The position numbers and the translations under genes are program-made. Source: Burkholderiaceae bacterium (GTDB taxonomy: Bacteria > Pseudomonadota > Gammaproteobacteria > Burkholderiales > Burkholderiaceae_C). From it: 64,000 bases of DNA. This document shows positions 33,248 through 44,400 of this stretch, one piece after another; the stretch's first letter is position 1; every line of letters starts with the position of its first letter. The notes beneath the pieces were generated by a model. The model ran no database searches and was not told where the DNA came from. It was given only the letters and a program-made list of their open reading frames with translations. The DNA is taken from the NCBI GenBank assembly GCA_024235915.1, contig JACKLO010000011.1:248001-312000 (forward strand). The letters run 5' to 3'.

Positions 33248-35307
33248 GCCGCCCGTGCGTCTCAGAGCGGCGCCGCAAGGAACTGAGGGCCAAGGTACCC
33301 AAGAATCTTGAGATGTTTGAGGCTTGGCCTACAGTGGACAGAGCGTCTGTGGATGCCGAAGACCAGCCGCGGTATGACCGCCTCTGCTTGGCAACGAAGT
33401 ACTTCCTGCAACGTCAGCCGATTGCGGAGATCGCAAAAGCGGCTGAGGAGCGTCCGTTCAGAGTGCTCGACTACATTGAACGAGCACTGGAACCCTGGAA
33501 AGAAGGAACGGGCATAACCGGTACACGGGCCTTCGTACCCTTTCTCGTTCAGCGTAAGAGAACTCGAACTGCAGAGCTGAAAGAGCAAGATCCTGAGGAT
33601 GCCCCAATGGCGGGGTTCAGCGGGCTCTTCGGAAAGCTGTTCAGCGACCACCCGGAGATCGAGAACAAGCTCAAGAACTTTCTGAATGGCTACGCGAGAC
33701 CAATGAAGGTCAGTCCCAAGACGATATTGACCAAGTTCCAGGAGCTGTGCAAGTCAGAAGGTCTCACTGACAAGGACTATCCCCTGGTTTGCGAGAGCAA
33801 GGGATTTCGGCCCTTGATGCGATGGTTCAAGACCAAGTACCTCCCAAACCACCTGCTTGCGCATATCGCCCGCAACAACGGCCAAGCCGCAGCCGTGGCA
33901 GGCGGATATGAGCTGGGTGACGGAGAGACGCGTACTCCGTCATGCGACTACCTCGTCTGGGTCATTGACGAGTGCGATTCGAACATCGACACCAAGGTCG
34001 AAATTCCGTCTGCAAGATGGGGCGGAGATGTGATCCGCATGCGCCGCTTCCCGGTTCTGCGCCTTCGCAGCGTCGGCGACTATGCGATGAACATCGCCTT
34101 CCACGTGTGCTTCACCCGCCAGGCAAAGGGTACGGACATCATCAGGCTGTTCCGGAACGCAGTGCTTGGTCAGCCGATACCGGCCATGGTAGATCCCAAC
34201 CTTCGGCCCGTTGAGGGGGCTGGTTTCCCACAGAACATCTTCGATCAGTTGCGCTTCGTCGTGCCAGCAGTTGTGTATCTGGATAACGCTCTGGCCCATC
34301 TTTATAACGACTTGAACGAACTGGTGACTCGGTTGTTTGGTGGTCGCGTGGTGCTCGGTACGCCAGGCGTGCCGAAGGGTCGACCTGAGATCGAGTCCAA
34401 CATTCACAAGACGCGTAGGTGCTTCGTTCTGCAATTGCCGGGCGCATTGGGCAGTGGTCCCCAGGATCCTCTTCGCAAGAATGCCGAGCGGCCTCCAGAG
34501 AAGCTTGTCCATGCGAATCACATCGAGCAAGGACTGTATTGCGTGTTGGCCAATGAAAACGTGTCTGACTCGGCCTCTGCTGGTTACCTCGACGCCTTTA
34601 CGCGCATGAAGGCGCTGTTGGCGAGGGGTACGTTCGAGGCAAATAGGTTACCGGAGCATCGGCGAGCGCCCTACAACTTTTCCGCGCCGAAACGTAGGCC
34701 GGTTAAGTGTGAGATCACGAAGTCGGGGCGACTACCCTTCATTTGGCTAGGGCGGCGGTACTCCTCGCAGTGGCTCAAGCTCAATCCGCCTGACGGCGTC
34801 AAGGAGTACTGGGTTGTTCAGGACTATGACGACCTGCGTACCGCCATCTTGCTAGATGACAACATGGCCTACGTAGACACGTTGCGATGCGAGGGTGACT
34901 GGGGCCGAGTCCCCCACGACGATCGCATCCTTCAGATCTATGAACGCCGCAAGCGAGCCGCTAGATTCAAAACGCAGCCGCGCGATCTGCCTTTGTTCGC
35001 TGTGCTGCAGTTTCTTGCCGACGGAGCAAAGGCCGACTGGACCATGGCACAAGACTTCGCCTACTTCATGACCTACCTAAAGCGCATGGTGAGCCCAGAG
35101 GAGTTGGCTGCCGCACAGCTTGAATACGGCAGTGTGGATGCGCCCCTTACCTATAACGATGGCTATGTCCCGCCCTCTACAGTGCATGCGCCTGCAAGGC
35201 AACCAGGCGGATTCGCACCAATCGCACCTGCCCAACTGCATAGAACGCCGCAGACCGCTCCGCGACTGCCAGGCCGGCGGTTCGCGGTGCCCAGGGGGAC
35301 GCGATGA
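33244..35307 (+). CDS. tnsB: TnsB-like DDE transposase of module 2
   Basis: 687 residues from a GTG. The catalytic triad is clear: VWVIDECDSN, VVYLDNALAHL, and Glu in GRPEIESNIH. The N-terminal HTH region and the FSDHPEIENKL block precede the core, and a Pro-rich tail (about residues 650-687) follows. It is only distantly related to TnsB of module 1, so the two modules belong to different Tn7-like lineages. It joins element ends to target DNA. Confidence 0.87.
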   Translation: MSRPCVSERRRKELRAKVPKNLEMFEAWPTVDRASVDAEDQPRYDRLCLATKYFLQRQPIAEIAKAAEERPFRVLDYIERALEPWKEGTGITGTRAFVPFLVQRKRTRTAELKEQDPEDAPMAGFSGLFGKLFSDHPEIENKLKNFLNGYARPMKVSPKTILTKFQELCKSEGLTDKDYPLVCESKGFRPLMRWFKTKYLPNHLLAHIARNNGQAAAVAGGYELGDGETRTPSCDYLVWVIDECDSNIDTKVEIPSARWGGDVIRMRRFPVLRLRSVGDYAMNIAFHVCFTRQAKGTDIIRLFRNAVLGQPIPAMVDPNLRPVEGAGFPQNIFDQLRFVVPAVVYLDNALAHLYNDLNELVTRLFGGRVVLGTPGVPKGRPEIESNIHKTRRCFVLQLPGALGSGPQDPLRKNAERPPEKLVHANHIEQGLYCVLANENVSDSASAGYLDAFTRMKALLARGTFEANRLPEHRRAPYNFSAPKRRPVKCEITKSGRLPFIWLGRRYSSQWLKLNPPDGVKEYWVVQDYDDLRTAILLDDNMAYVDTLRCEGDWGRVPHDDRILQIYERRKRAARFKTQPRDLPLFAVLQFLADGAKADWTMAQDFAYFMTYLKRMVSPEELAAAQLEYGSVDAPLTYNDGYVPPSTVHAPARQPGGFAPIAPAQLHRTPQTAPRLPGRRFAVPRGTR

Positions 35308-36287
35308 GCAACCTCGATGAAGATTCGAGCCCCGACGCGCCGCCTCCCGGGGAATCGTTGTATTTCTTCGACGGAATCTCATGGACATCGCAGATCGAGG
35401 ACGCTACTCAACTCGTGGTCCTCTGGATCAACTGCGATCACTGCGGTGCTTCATTCTGGGGCTTGCCACGCGTGGGCAAGAGCGAGTTTGCAAAGTATTT
35501 CGAGAGAATAGCCAACGAGATTTTCGGTGGCACCATCGTTGTGATTCGATTGCGGTTCGGAGGTCGAAAGTTCTCAAAAGAAGAGCAATTCTTGAAAAGG
35601 GCGCTCAATAATCTCGGGGTTCGCGCCGCCGGCGCGCGAGACCCAGAGGCGCTGATGACACGACTCATGGACGAAATCTGGTCCCGGTGCACCCCTACCA
35701 CGAGGCGAATCGTGGTGATTGGGGATGAACTGCAAAACGTAGCGATCGAACTCTACGGGCTATTTTCGATTATAGAGACCGAGATTTCGGAGCGGCAGTA
35801 TCTGCCATTCCTGTTGTGCATTGGTCAACCCGAGTTACAGAGCACTGTCGCAAACGTTGAAAAGAACCTGCATATCATGGGGCGGCAGTTTCAAGAGTTG
35901 GCGGAATTTCGTGGTCTTTCGTTCGATCAGATCACAGAATTTTTGCGCACTCTTGATGGGCAGGAACGCAGCTTCTCCATGAAGCACTTTCGAAGTCGAG
36001 CCTCAAGCGGCTGGTCCATCGTTGAATTGGCGCAACCGATCAGGGAGGCGGTTAACTCGATATGCGACCTTGATAAGATGAATCTCGAGCTGTTCTTCCC
36101 AATGGGCTACTTAAGGCAGACGTTGAACTATCTGTTTTTCTTTCTTATTGCTGAGGAGAATGCTGAAAAGAGTGTTACCTCAGTCACGGTCCTTGAATCC
36201 TTTGAGCGAAACGGATTCAAGAGAGTCATGATGTCGTATGTCAAGCCGAAAGAGGCTCCGAAGCAGGAGCCGGAGGCGATTCAATGA
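35304..36287 (+). CDS. tnsC: TnsC-like AAA+ ATPase of module 2
   Basis: 327 residues, ATGA overlap with tnsB. Walker A GLPRVGKSEF (53-62), Walker B RIVVIGDELQNV, sensor LLCIGQPELQS. The DNA here (especially 35500-36250) is visibly richer in A+T than its surroundings, a sign of separate ancestry. It regulates target capture together with TniQ. Confidence 0.83.
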   Translation: MSNLDEDSSPDAPPPGESLYFFDGISWTSQIEDATQLVVLWINCDHCGASFWGLPRVGKSEFAKYFERIANEIFGGTIVVIRLRFGGRKFSKEEQFLKRALNNLGVRAAGARDPEALMTRLMDEIWSRCTPTTRRIVVIGDELQNVAIELYGLFSIIETEISERQYLPFLLCIGQPELQSTVANVEKNLHIMGRQFQELAEFRGLSFDQITEFLRTLDGQERSFSMKHFRSRASSGWSIVELAQPIREAVNSICDLDKMNLELFFPMGYLRQTLNYLFFFLIAEENAEKSVTSVTVLESFERNGFKRVMMSYVKPKEAPKQEPEAIQ

Positions 36288-37654
36288 CGGACCTTACGAG
36301 GATGTGGAATCGACATCTGAAACGCTACACCGATCCCGCATTTGAGAAGTCTGCTTTCATTATCTTCGTTGAGTTCTGTTCTGACATGGTCTTGGACGCC
36401 GGTGAGGTTGCCACGCTGGTGAAGCAGCGATGGTCGCTTAAGCCTTCGATATTTCACCTCAGTGAGGATGTAGCACTGGAACTGGGCCAGGCGATGGGCA
36501 TAGAGCATGCGAGTTGGCAAAACGCGCGGGGTGCCGACTTCTTGGCCGGTCGCCCCGGAAAGCGCGTCTTTGTCGGTGAGTTGCGCTACTGCCGGTCATG
36601 CCTGTCTATGGGAAACCACTCAATACTGTTTCAGCTCCCCCAGGTGGTGCATTGCCCGATCCATGAGGAGCGGCTCAGGATGGGCTGTCCGCATTGTGGC
36701 CATCCCATCCCCTGCAATGCTTTGGCTTTAGCCCGCAACCATCTCTACTGTGGTGCATGCAATCGCAATGTGGCCTCCGAGCGACGCCGGGCAGCCCTGG
36801 GAGGTCCCATCGGTCATCCTCCGGCCGAGTGCTTTCTCGCGCTGCGGCGCGTGTTGAGCGAACGGCCGCGTGCGGGCGAATCGCGTAGTGCGTTGCAGTG
36901 GGACAGGTCGCCAGCAGAGATCGCGTCAAACCCGACCTTGGGAAGAAGGTTTCACGCTCATACGGTGTGGGGCGACCCCTCGGCAGGCAAGGGGTTTCTG
37001 AGGCTACCAACCGAGTCGGTGCTGCTCGACAACGAGGAAGTAGCGATCAGTCGCCCTAAGTTCCACGCGCTAGTCCGTAGTGCGGTGATCTCGGCGTTCG
37101 TAGACCTGGCTGGGAGGCTGGGGCGGTATGCGCGCCTCAATGAGGTGCCACAGGGCGTAGAGGATGCTATGCACAGCGCCGCCCGCTTGGACCTGCGTCT
37201 GTCGACAGTTGCGGCGGCGTTCTGGCGTTCAGCAGGCGCTTTCGACGTCTTGCGTTTCGTCGTGGGTGAAATGCCTCCGCCGACGGCCAAGGCACCGCCG
37301 TTCGGCTACTGGCTGCCGGAACATTCTGGCGCCATGCGCCTCGTGGTCGAGCGTGCAGTGCAAGCTCTCTTTGTCCATACCCTGCTGAGTTTGCGGAGGC
37401 TGCGGTACGGCGTGCAAGTCGCGTGGTCGGAGGTGCCTGATGAGTCCGTATTCCTTCCGCCATGGCGCACTCTAGCCAGGGCAGAGTCGGGCAGGTTAGA
37501 ACTGCAGGTCCGTGCTCGAGTCAGCGCTGGTACTGTGGAGCGAGTGGTGAAGAGGTACTGCCGCAGCCGGCTCGTGGAGGCTCCTCACAGTGCTTCGGCG
37601 CTTGAGCTTATTGGCTCGCAGGGCGATGCGGATAGCGTGAAAGCCGAGGGATAG
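36284..37654 (+). CDS. tniQ: TniQ-family target-selection protein of module 2
   Basis: 456 residues, ATGA overlap with tnsC. The zinc-finger core LRYCRSCLSMG, HCPIHEERLRMGCPHCGHPI and YCGACNRN is typical. The C-terminal half is helical and specific to this protein. It presumably picks the insertion site; the element now lies directly upstream of recC. Confidence 0.87.
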   Translation: MTDLTRMWNRHLKRYTDPAFEKSAFIIFVEFCSDMVLDAGEVATLVKQRWSLKPSIFHLSEDVALELGQAMGIEHASWQNARGADFLAGRPGKRVFVGELRYCRSCLSMGNHSILFQLPQVVHCPIHEERLRMGCPHCGHPIPCNALALARNHLYCGACNRNVASERRRAALGGPIGHPPAECFLALRRVLSERPRAGESRSALQWDRSPAEIASNPTLGRRFHAHTVWGDPSAGKGFLRLPTESVLLDNEEVAISRPKFHALVRSAVISAFVDLAGRLGRYARLNEVPQGVEDAMHSAARLDLRLSTVAAAFWRSAGAFDVLRFVVGEMPPPTAKAPPFGYWLPEHSGAMRLVVERAVQALFVHTLLSLRRLRYGVQVAWSEVPDESVFLPPWRTLARAESGRLELQVRARVSAGTVERVVKRYCRSRLVEAPHSASALELIGSQGDADSVKAEG

Positions 37655-37930
37655 AGACGTCGTGGATCGCGCTTCGAGTGGCCGCGTGGCGGGGCGCTTG
37701 CGGTGTCGTACCGGTCCGCTCTCGTACGAAACATGTCTTCCCCGTTCGTTCAACTCGTTGGCCTGAAGGTGCGAGGCCAAGAGAACGGCGATGGTCAGAC
37801 GTGGGCTTGATAGCCTTCCTGGCGCCGAATTCGTGTGCAATCAGTTCGAGGTCCTGTGTAGCGATGCAGCAGGGTAGCTCAGGATTTGAGCCGCTGGTGT
37901 GTCACTCTCAGCGTAAGGAAGGTGCACCGC

Positions 37931-40900
37931 ATGCGAGATAACAGACAGCCAGGCCTGCTGGTCCTGCACGGCAATCGCCTTGAACTTTTGGCCGAGGCTG
38001 TGTTCACCTGGCTGGCCTCCAATCCGCTTTCACCGCTCGAGCAGGAGGCCATTCTGGTCCAGAGCAACGGCATGGCCGAGTGGTTCAAGATGGAACTGGC
38101 TGGCGCGCATGGCGTCTGTGCTTCGACCAGCGTCGAGCTGCCGGCCCGCTTCATCTGGCGCGCCTATCGGGCTGTGCTTGGACGCGGAGCGGTGCCGGGA
38201 ACAGCGCCGCTTGACAAGCTGCCACTGACCTGGCGGCTGACGCACCTGCTGCCGACCCTCGCAATCCAGCCCGGCTTCGAGCCAGTGCGCGGATTCTTGG
38301 CCGACGGCGATGCGTCGCGACGGCTGCAGCTGGCCCAACGGCTTGCCGATCTGTTCGACCAGTACCAGGTCTATCGCGGTGACTGGCTCGAGGACTGGGG
38401 TCAAGGCCGCGACCTCATCCGCACGGGCGATCAACGCGGAGCCCGCGCGGGCGATGCCGTACCGCCTGACCAGGTCTGGCAGCCAGCCCTGTGGCGCGCG
38501 CTGCAAACCGCCTTGACGCCGGCTGAGCGCGATCTCTCGCGTGCCGGGACACACCGGCGCTTCCTCGACGCGCTGCAGCGACCGCCGGTCTCCGGTGCCA
38601 GAGCCTTCCCGGATCTGCCTCGCCGCATCGTCCTGTTTGGCACGACCCACATTCCCCACCAGAGTTTGGAGGCCATCGCCGCACTGGCCGCACATTGCCA
38701 GGTGCTGATGGCGGTGCCGAACCCCTGCCGTTACCACTGGGCCGACATCATCGACGGCCGTGACCTGCTGCGCTTCGAGCGTCGCCGCCTCCCGCTGCGC
38801 CGCGACCAGGACCTGTCCGCCGTGCCCTTCGAGCAGATGCACGCCCACGGCCACCCGCTGCTGGCGGCGTGGGGGCGCCAGAGCCGCGACTTCGTGCGCC
38901 AGCTAGACGCCTTCGACGACGTCCAGGCTACCCGCCAGCGCTTCCAGCTGCCCCGGGTCGACCTGTTCGACGAGGCGCCAGGCACCACGCTGCTGCAGCA
39001 GGTACAGGCTGCCGTACGGGATCTGCTGCCCCTGGCCGAACATGCCGGCGAAGGTGCCCGAGCGGACGACCGCTCCATCGTCTTCCACGTCGCTCACAGC
39101 GCGCAACGTGAAGTCGAGATCCTGCACGACCAGTTGCTGGATCTGCTCGCCAACCCGCCGGGCGGGCAGGCCTTGAGCCCACGCGACATCGTCGTGATGG
39201 TGCCGGACATCGACACCTTCGCCCCGGCCATCCGCTCGGTGTTTGGCCAGTATCCGCGCTGGGACGCGCGGCACATCCCGTGGGGCATCGCCGACCAGAA
39301 GGACCGCGGCCACCAGCCCCTGCTGGTGGCGCTCGAATGGATGCTGCGGGTGCCCCAGGAGCGCCTGGGCGCCAGCCAGATCCGCGACCTGCTGGACGTT
39401 CCTGCCGTCGCCAGCCGTTTCAGCGTCCAGCCCGAGGATCTGCCGACCCTGGCGCAATGGATCTCGGGTGCCGGCGTGCGCTGGGGCCTGGACGCGGCCC
39501 ACCGCGACAGCCTGGGGCTGGGCGCTGGCGGCGAGCAGAACACCTGGACCTTCGGCCTGCGGCGCATGCTGCTGGGCTACGCGACCGGCGAACTGCCACA
39601 GGCGCCGGGCTTCGACGGGATCGAGCCCTACGCGGAAGTGGCCGGCCTGGGCGCGGGCCTGGCCGGTGCACTGGCCGATCTGCTGCACCAGCTGGCCGGG
39701 TGGTGGGCTGATGCCTCCACGCCGCGCACGCCGCGGGCATGGGCAGACCGCCTGCGCAGCCTGCTGGCTGACGTCTTCGCCGCCACCGACGAAGCCGAGC
39801 GCGCGATGCTGGCCGCGCTGAGCGATGCGCTGGCGGACTGGCTGCAGGCATGCGAGGCCGCCGGCTTTGACGAGCCAGTGTCGCTGGACGTCGTGCGAGA
39901 GGCCTGGCTGGACGCCGTCGACGAACCCGGTGTCTCACGCCGCTTCAAGGCCGGCGGAGTGACCTTCTGCACGCTGCTGCCGCTGCGCGCCATTCCTTTC
40001 CAGGTGGTGTGCCTGCTGGGCATGAACGACGGCGACTACCCGCGGCGCGGCAGCCGCAGCGACTTCGACCTTATGGCCTTGCCCGACCAAGCCCGGCCCG
40101 GCGACCGTTCGCGGCGCGACGACGACCGGCAACTGATGCTGGACGCCCTGCTGTCGGCACGGCGTGTCCTCTACATCAGTTGGTCTGGCCGCAGCCCGCG
40201 CGACAACCAAGAGCAACCGCCGTCAACCCTGGTGGCACAGCTGCGCGACTACTTGGCCTGCGGCTGGGGTGCCCCGGTACTCGAGCAGCGCACGACGGAA
40301 CACCCCTTGCAGCCGTTCAGCCGCCGGTACTTCGAACCGTCGGCGGCTGGCGATCCAGGCCGCCTGTTCACGTATGCCGGGGAGTGGCGGGTGGCGCATG
40401 ACGATCGCGCACCGAGCGCGGTGCCGGCTGCATCGGCCGCGTCGGCCGAGGGCTCGACCCTTGGCGAGCTCGCCCCGCGGCCGTTCACAGTCCAGGGCCT
40501 GGCCGCTTTCCTGCGCAACCCGGTTAAGGAGTTCTTCCGCCACCACCTTCAGGTGTCATTCGACGAACTCGACACCGCCGACGAGGACGATGAATCCTTC
40601 GGCGCCAACAAACTCGAGCGTTGGGCGCTGCTGGAGGAGGTGCTGCGCAGTTGCCGGGCCTGGGCAAACGTGCCGGCTGACGCGCTTCCGCCGGTGCCGG
40701 ATCTCCTGGGGCGGCAAGTAGCACGCTTGCAGCGCGCCGGGCGCCTGCCGATGGCCGGACCAGGCCGCCGCGCTGCGGCCGAGTTGCTGCAGACACTGCT
40801 GCCTGTGGCTACCGCTTGGCAGCAGGTCCTGGCCGAACTCCCCATCGCGCGCGAGAAGCAGCCGCTGCGGCTGGTGCATCCGCAGGACGATCGCGTCGCC

Positions 40901-41482
40901 CTCGAAGACTGGCTGGTCGGCCTGCGCGCCGAGGGTACGCACGCGCCGCCTGTCTGGATCGAACTGCAAGCCAGCAAGGTGGCAGACGCTGGCACCAAGA
41001 AGTCCGGTCCGACTCCGCGTGCGGACAAGTTCCTCACGGCTTGGGTGCGCTGTCTGGCCTCGGCCGCGTGCGGCTGTCCGGCGGATGGAGTCGTCATCGG
41101 CGAAGGTGCGATGGTGCGCGTGAGCCCGCCCGCGCAGGCCGAGGCTATCGCGTCCTTGACCGCACTGATGCAGGCCTGCCGCGAGGGCCTGGGCGGTGAC
41201 AGTCCGCTGCCGACGGCGGTGAAGACGGGTGTGGCCTGGCTGTCCAAGCCCGAGACCGCTCGTGCAGCCTACGAAGGCCAGTTCCGGAGCCCGGTGCCCG
41301 GCGAAGGGCAGGAAGCCTGCCTCGCGCGGGTCTTCCCGGACTTTGACACCCTGTCGGCGCATCCTGACTTCGAAACCGCTACACGGCGTCTGTACGAGCC
41401 ATATCAGCAATGGCTGGCAGATCGCGTCACTGTGACGATGTTGAACAACGAAACGGCTGAACAGGGAGCCGGCGATGAGTGA
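37931..41482 (+). CDS. recC: RecC, exodeoxyribonuclease V gamma chain
   Basis: 1183 residues from ATG 37931. The beginning (LLVLHGNRLELLAEAVFTWL, then ILVQSNGMAEWFKMELA) and VPDIDTFAPAIRSVFG are typical RecC. The C-terminal domain is an inactivated nuclease fold. RecC holds the RecBCD complex together, splits the DNA strands and reads Chi. It overlaps recB by 8 bp. Confidence 0.95.
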   Translation: MRDNRQPGLLVLHGNRLELLAEAVFTWLASNPLSPLEQEAILVQSNGMAEWFKMELAGAHGVCASTSVELPARFIWRAYRAVLGRGAVPGTAPLDKLPLTWRLTHLLPTLAIQPGFEPVRGFLADGDASRRLQLAQRLADLFDQYQVYRGDWLEDWGQGRDLIRTGDQRGARAGDAVPPDQVWQPALWRALQTALTPAERDLSRAGTHRRFLDALQRPPVSGARAFPDLPRRIVLFGTTHIPHQSLEAIAALAAHCQVLMAVPNPCRYHWADIIDGRDLLRFERRRLPLRRDQDLSAVPFEQMHAHGHPLLAAWGRQSRDFVRQLDAFDDVQATRQRFQLPRVDLFDEAPGTTLLQQVQAAVRDLLPLAEHAGEGARADDRSIVFHVAHSAQREVEILHDQLLDLLANPPGGQALSPRDIVVMVPDIDTFAPAIRSVFGQYPRWDARHIPWGIADQKDRGHQPLLVALEWMLRVPQERLGASQIRDLLDVPAVASRFSVQPEDLPTLAQWISGAGVRWGLDAAHRDSLGLGAGGEQNTWTFGLRRMLLGYATGELPQAPGFDGIEPYAEVAGLGAGLAGALADLLHQLAGWWADASTPRTPRAWADRLRSLLADVFAATDEAERAMLAALSDALADWLQACEAAGFDEPVSLDVVREAWLDAVDEPGVSRRFKAGGVTFCTLLPLRAIPFQVVCLLGMNDGDYPRRGSRSDFDLMALPDQARPGDRSRRDDDRQLMLDALLSARRVLYISWSGRSPRDNQEQPPSTLVAQLRDYLACGWGAPVLEQRTTEHPLQPFSRRYFEPSAAGDPGRLFTYAGEWRVAHDDRAPSAVPAASAASAEGSTLGELAPRPFTVQGLAAFLRNPVKEFFRHHLQVSFDELDTADEDDESFGANKLERWALLEEVLRSCRAWANVPADALPPVPDLLGRQVARLQRAGRLPMAGPGRRAAAELLQTLLPVATAWQQVLAELPIAREKQPLRLVHPQDDRVALEDWLVGLRAEGTHAPPVWIELQASKVADAGTKKSGPTPRADKFLTAWVRCLASAACGCPADGVVIGEGAMVRVSPPAQAEAIASLTALMQACREGLGGDSPLPTAVKTGVAWLSKPETARAAYEGQFRSPVPGEGQEACLARVFPDFDTLSAHPDFETATRRLYEPYQQWLADRVTVTMLNNETAEQGAGDE

Positions 41483-44400
41483 GCCTTTGGATCCCCTGAA
41501 CCTTCCCCTTCAGGGCAGCCGGCTCATCGAAGCCAGCGCGGGGACGGGCAAGACCTGGACAATGGCGGCCCTTTACGTTCGCCTCGTGCTCGGGCACCAC
41601 TGCCAGCCCCGGCTGCCGGCAGAGATCCTTGTGATGACGTTCACGAGGGCGGCGACGCGCGAGCTCTCCGACCGCATTCGGCGCCGCCTGGTCGAGGCCG
41701 CTGCCTGCTTTCGCGGCCAGCCGGTGCCGCCGGACGATGCGTTCTTGCGCAGCCTGTTGCAGGACTTTCCGGCCGGACCGGCCCGCGAGCACGCGGCCTG
41801 GCAACTCAGCGTGGCCGCCGAGGCCATGGACGACGCCGCGGTGCACACCATCGATGCGTGGTGCCAGCGCATGCTGCGCGAGCATGCGTTCGACAGCGGC
41901 TGCCTGTTCGACGAGGAACTGCAGGCGCAGGAAGGCGCGATGCGTGCCGAGGCCGTGCGCGACTACTGGCGGCAGCAGGTCTATCCGCTGGACGACGCGG
42001 CGCTGGCGGGCGTACTGGCGCAATGGGACGGCGTCGATGCCTTGGCCCAGGACCTGAAGGACCTGCATGACAAGCCGCTGCCCGCCGATGCAGGGCAGGG
42101 CACGCTGCTGGACGCCGCTGCGCGCGCCACGCAGCGGCGGGCCGAACGGGTGGCGGGCTTGAAGCTGGGATGGGCCGAGCGGGCCGACGAGATGCTGGGC
42201 TGGCTGCGTGATCAGTGGCAGCGCAAGGACTGCCCGATCGACAAGAAGAAGCTGGGTGAAGCCAACGGGACCAAGTGGCTTCAGGCGCTCAAGGATTGGG
42301 CTTCGGACGCTGCTGCGGAGCTTCCGAAGCTGGGCGTGGGCGCCGAGCGGCTCACGCGACAGGGCGTGCTGGGTTCGATCAAGCCTGGCATGTCAGCCGA
42401 GGTGCCTGACGTCTTTGGCGGTATCGAGCCACTGATGAGTGCGCTCAGCGTACTGCCCGAAATCGCTCCCGCGCTGCGGCTGCACGCCGCGGCGCACGTG
42501 CAGCGTCGCATGCAGCTGCTCAAGGCGCACGCCGGCACCTTCGGCTTCGCGGACATGCTGAACCGCCTGGATGTCGCCCTGGACGAAAGCCAATCTGGCG
42601 CCAGCGCTCTGCGCCTGCGGCAACGCATCCTGGCCCAGCACCCGGTGGCGCTGATCGACGAGTTTCAGGACACGTCCCCGGTGCAGCTGCGCATCTTTGA
42701 TCGCCTGTACCGCATCGCCGACGACGATGCGTCGCGGGCGCTGTTGTTGATCGGGGACCCCAAGCAGGCGATCTACGGCTTCCGCGGCGCGGACATCTAC
42801 AGCTACCTTGGGGCGCGCCGGACCACGGCCGGCCGGCATCACGCGCTGGGCACCAACCACCGGTCGACGCAGGCGCTGGTAGACGCCGTGAACGGCCTGT
42901 TCAGCGCGGCCGAGGCACGGGCAGGCGAGGGGGCCTTAATGTTCGGCTCCGCCGGCACGGCGTCGGCACTGCCCTTCGCCTCCGTGCAAGCCAAGGGCCG
43001 CGCGGAGCGCCTGGTGGTGAGCGGGCAAGAGATCGCCGCCCTGACCCTGGCCTTCGACGAACCGCTGCGCAACAAGGAAGACAGCCGCAACCTGTTTGCT
43101 GCGTTGTGCGCCGAGCGCATCGTCACACTGCTCAACGACCCGCAAGTCGGCTTCGCGGAAGATGGCGAGCCCTTCAAGCGGCTGAGGCCGGCCGACATTG
43201 CCGTGCTGGTGCGCAGCCGCACCGAGGCCGATGTGGTGCGGCGCGAGATGCGAAGACGCGGCCTGGCCTCGGTCTACCTCTCGGACAAGGACACGGTCTG
43301 GCAGACGCCCGAAGCCGCCGATCTGCTGCGGCTGCTGCAGGCCGTGGCCTCGCCGCGCGATGTGCGGCTGGCCCGGGCTGCTCTGGCCACGGCCCTGCTG
43401 GGCCACACGATGGCCGAGCTGGTGGCGCTGGCGAGCGACGACGTGCTCTTCGACCGGCAGTGCGAAAGGCTGCAACAGCTCCACCAGACCTGGAAGGCCC
43501 AGGGGGTGCTGGCGATGGTGCGACGGGCGCTGCATGCCTTCGAGTTGCCGGCGCGCTGGCTGGCGCCAAACGATCCCGAGCAGCAAGGCGAGCGCCGCCT
43601 GACGAACGTCCTGCAGCTGGCCGAACTGCTGCAGGCCGCCTCGGCCCAGGCTGAGGGCGAGCAGGCGTTGGTCCGGTGGCTGGCGCAGCAGATCGCTGAC
43701 GCTGCCGAGGGCCTGAACGGCAGCGACGACGCCGTGCTGCGCTTGGAAAGCGATGCTGACTTGGTGAAGGTGGTCACCGTGCACAAGTCCAAGGGCCTGG
43801 AGTACCCGCTGGTGTTCCTGCCCTTTGCGGCGCACTTCCGAGAGCTGATTACGGCTGGTGAGAGCGCGAAGGACGCCGTGTTGCTGCTGCCTTCCGGGGG
43901 CGAAGCGGACGGTGAGCCCGGCGTTCTGGACGGCCGCGCTCTGGTGGTGTCGCCGACCCCAGCCCAGTTGGCCGCAGCCGAGACCGAGCGGCAGCGCGAA
44001 GAGCTGCGGCTGCTCTACGTCGCGCTGACCCGCGCACGGCATGCGCTGTGGGTCGGGCTGTCCGGCCTGCAGGTGGGCCCCGGCAAGTCCTATGTCTGGC
44101 ACCGCAGCGCCATCGGCTACCTGCTCTCGGGCGCCGCCCCGCAGCCGCCGGAGCAGCGCATCCACGACGTGCTGGCCTTCGCCACCGCGAAGCAGAGCGT
44201 CGTGGTCGAGCAGGTTCCGGCGGCCGAGGGGCTGCCTCCGCCACCTGTCACGGCACTGCAGCGGCGCGACACGCTGCCGGCCCTGGCGCAGCCTCCCGTC
44301 TACACCGCGCAGTTCGACCGCCAGTGGGCTATCAGCAGCTACTCGGCGCTGGTGCGCGACGCGGCATGGGGACCAGCCGGGTCGGGTTCGGTGCCGGCTC

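Larger units (their letters stand above)
32265..37654 (+). mobile_element. Tn7-like transposition operon 2 (tnsA-like, small TnsB-domain gene, tnsB, tnsC, tniQ)
   Basis: Five genes, each overlapping the next by 4 bp, in the same orientation as module 1. Coordinates are those of the genes; the ends were not resolved. No cas gene or repeat array accompanies it. Confidence 0.75.

Noticed and set aside
24780..37930. CRISPR array or cas genes linked to the Tn7-like modules
   Set aside because: I looked for regularly spaced 25-40-bp repeats and Cas-like proteins around both tniQ genes and found none.
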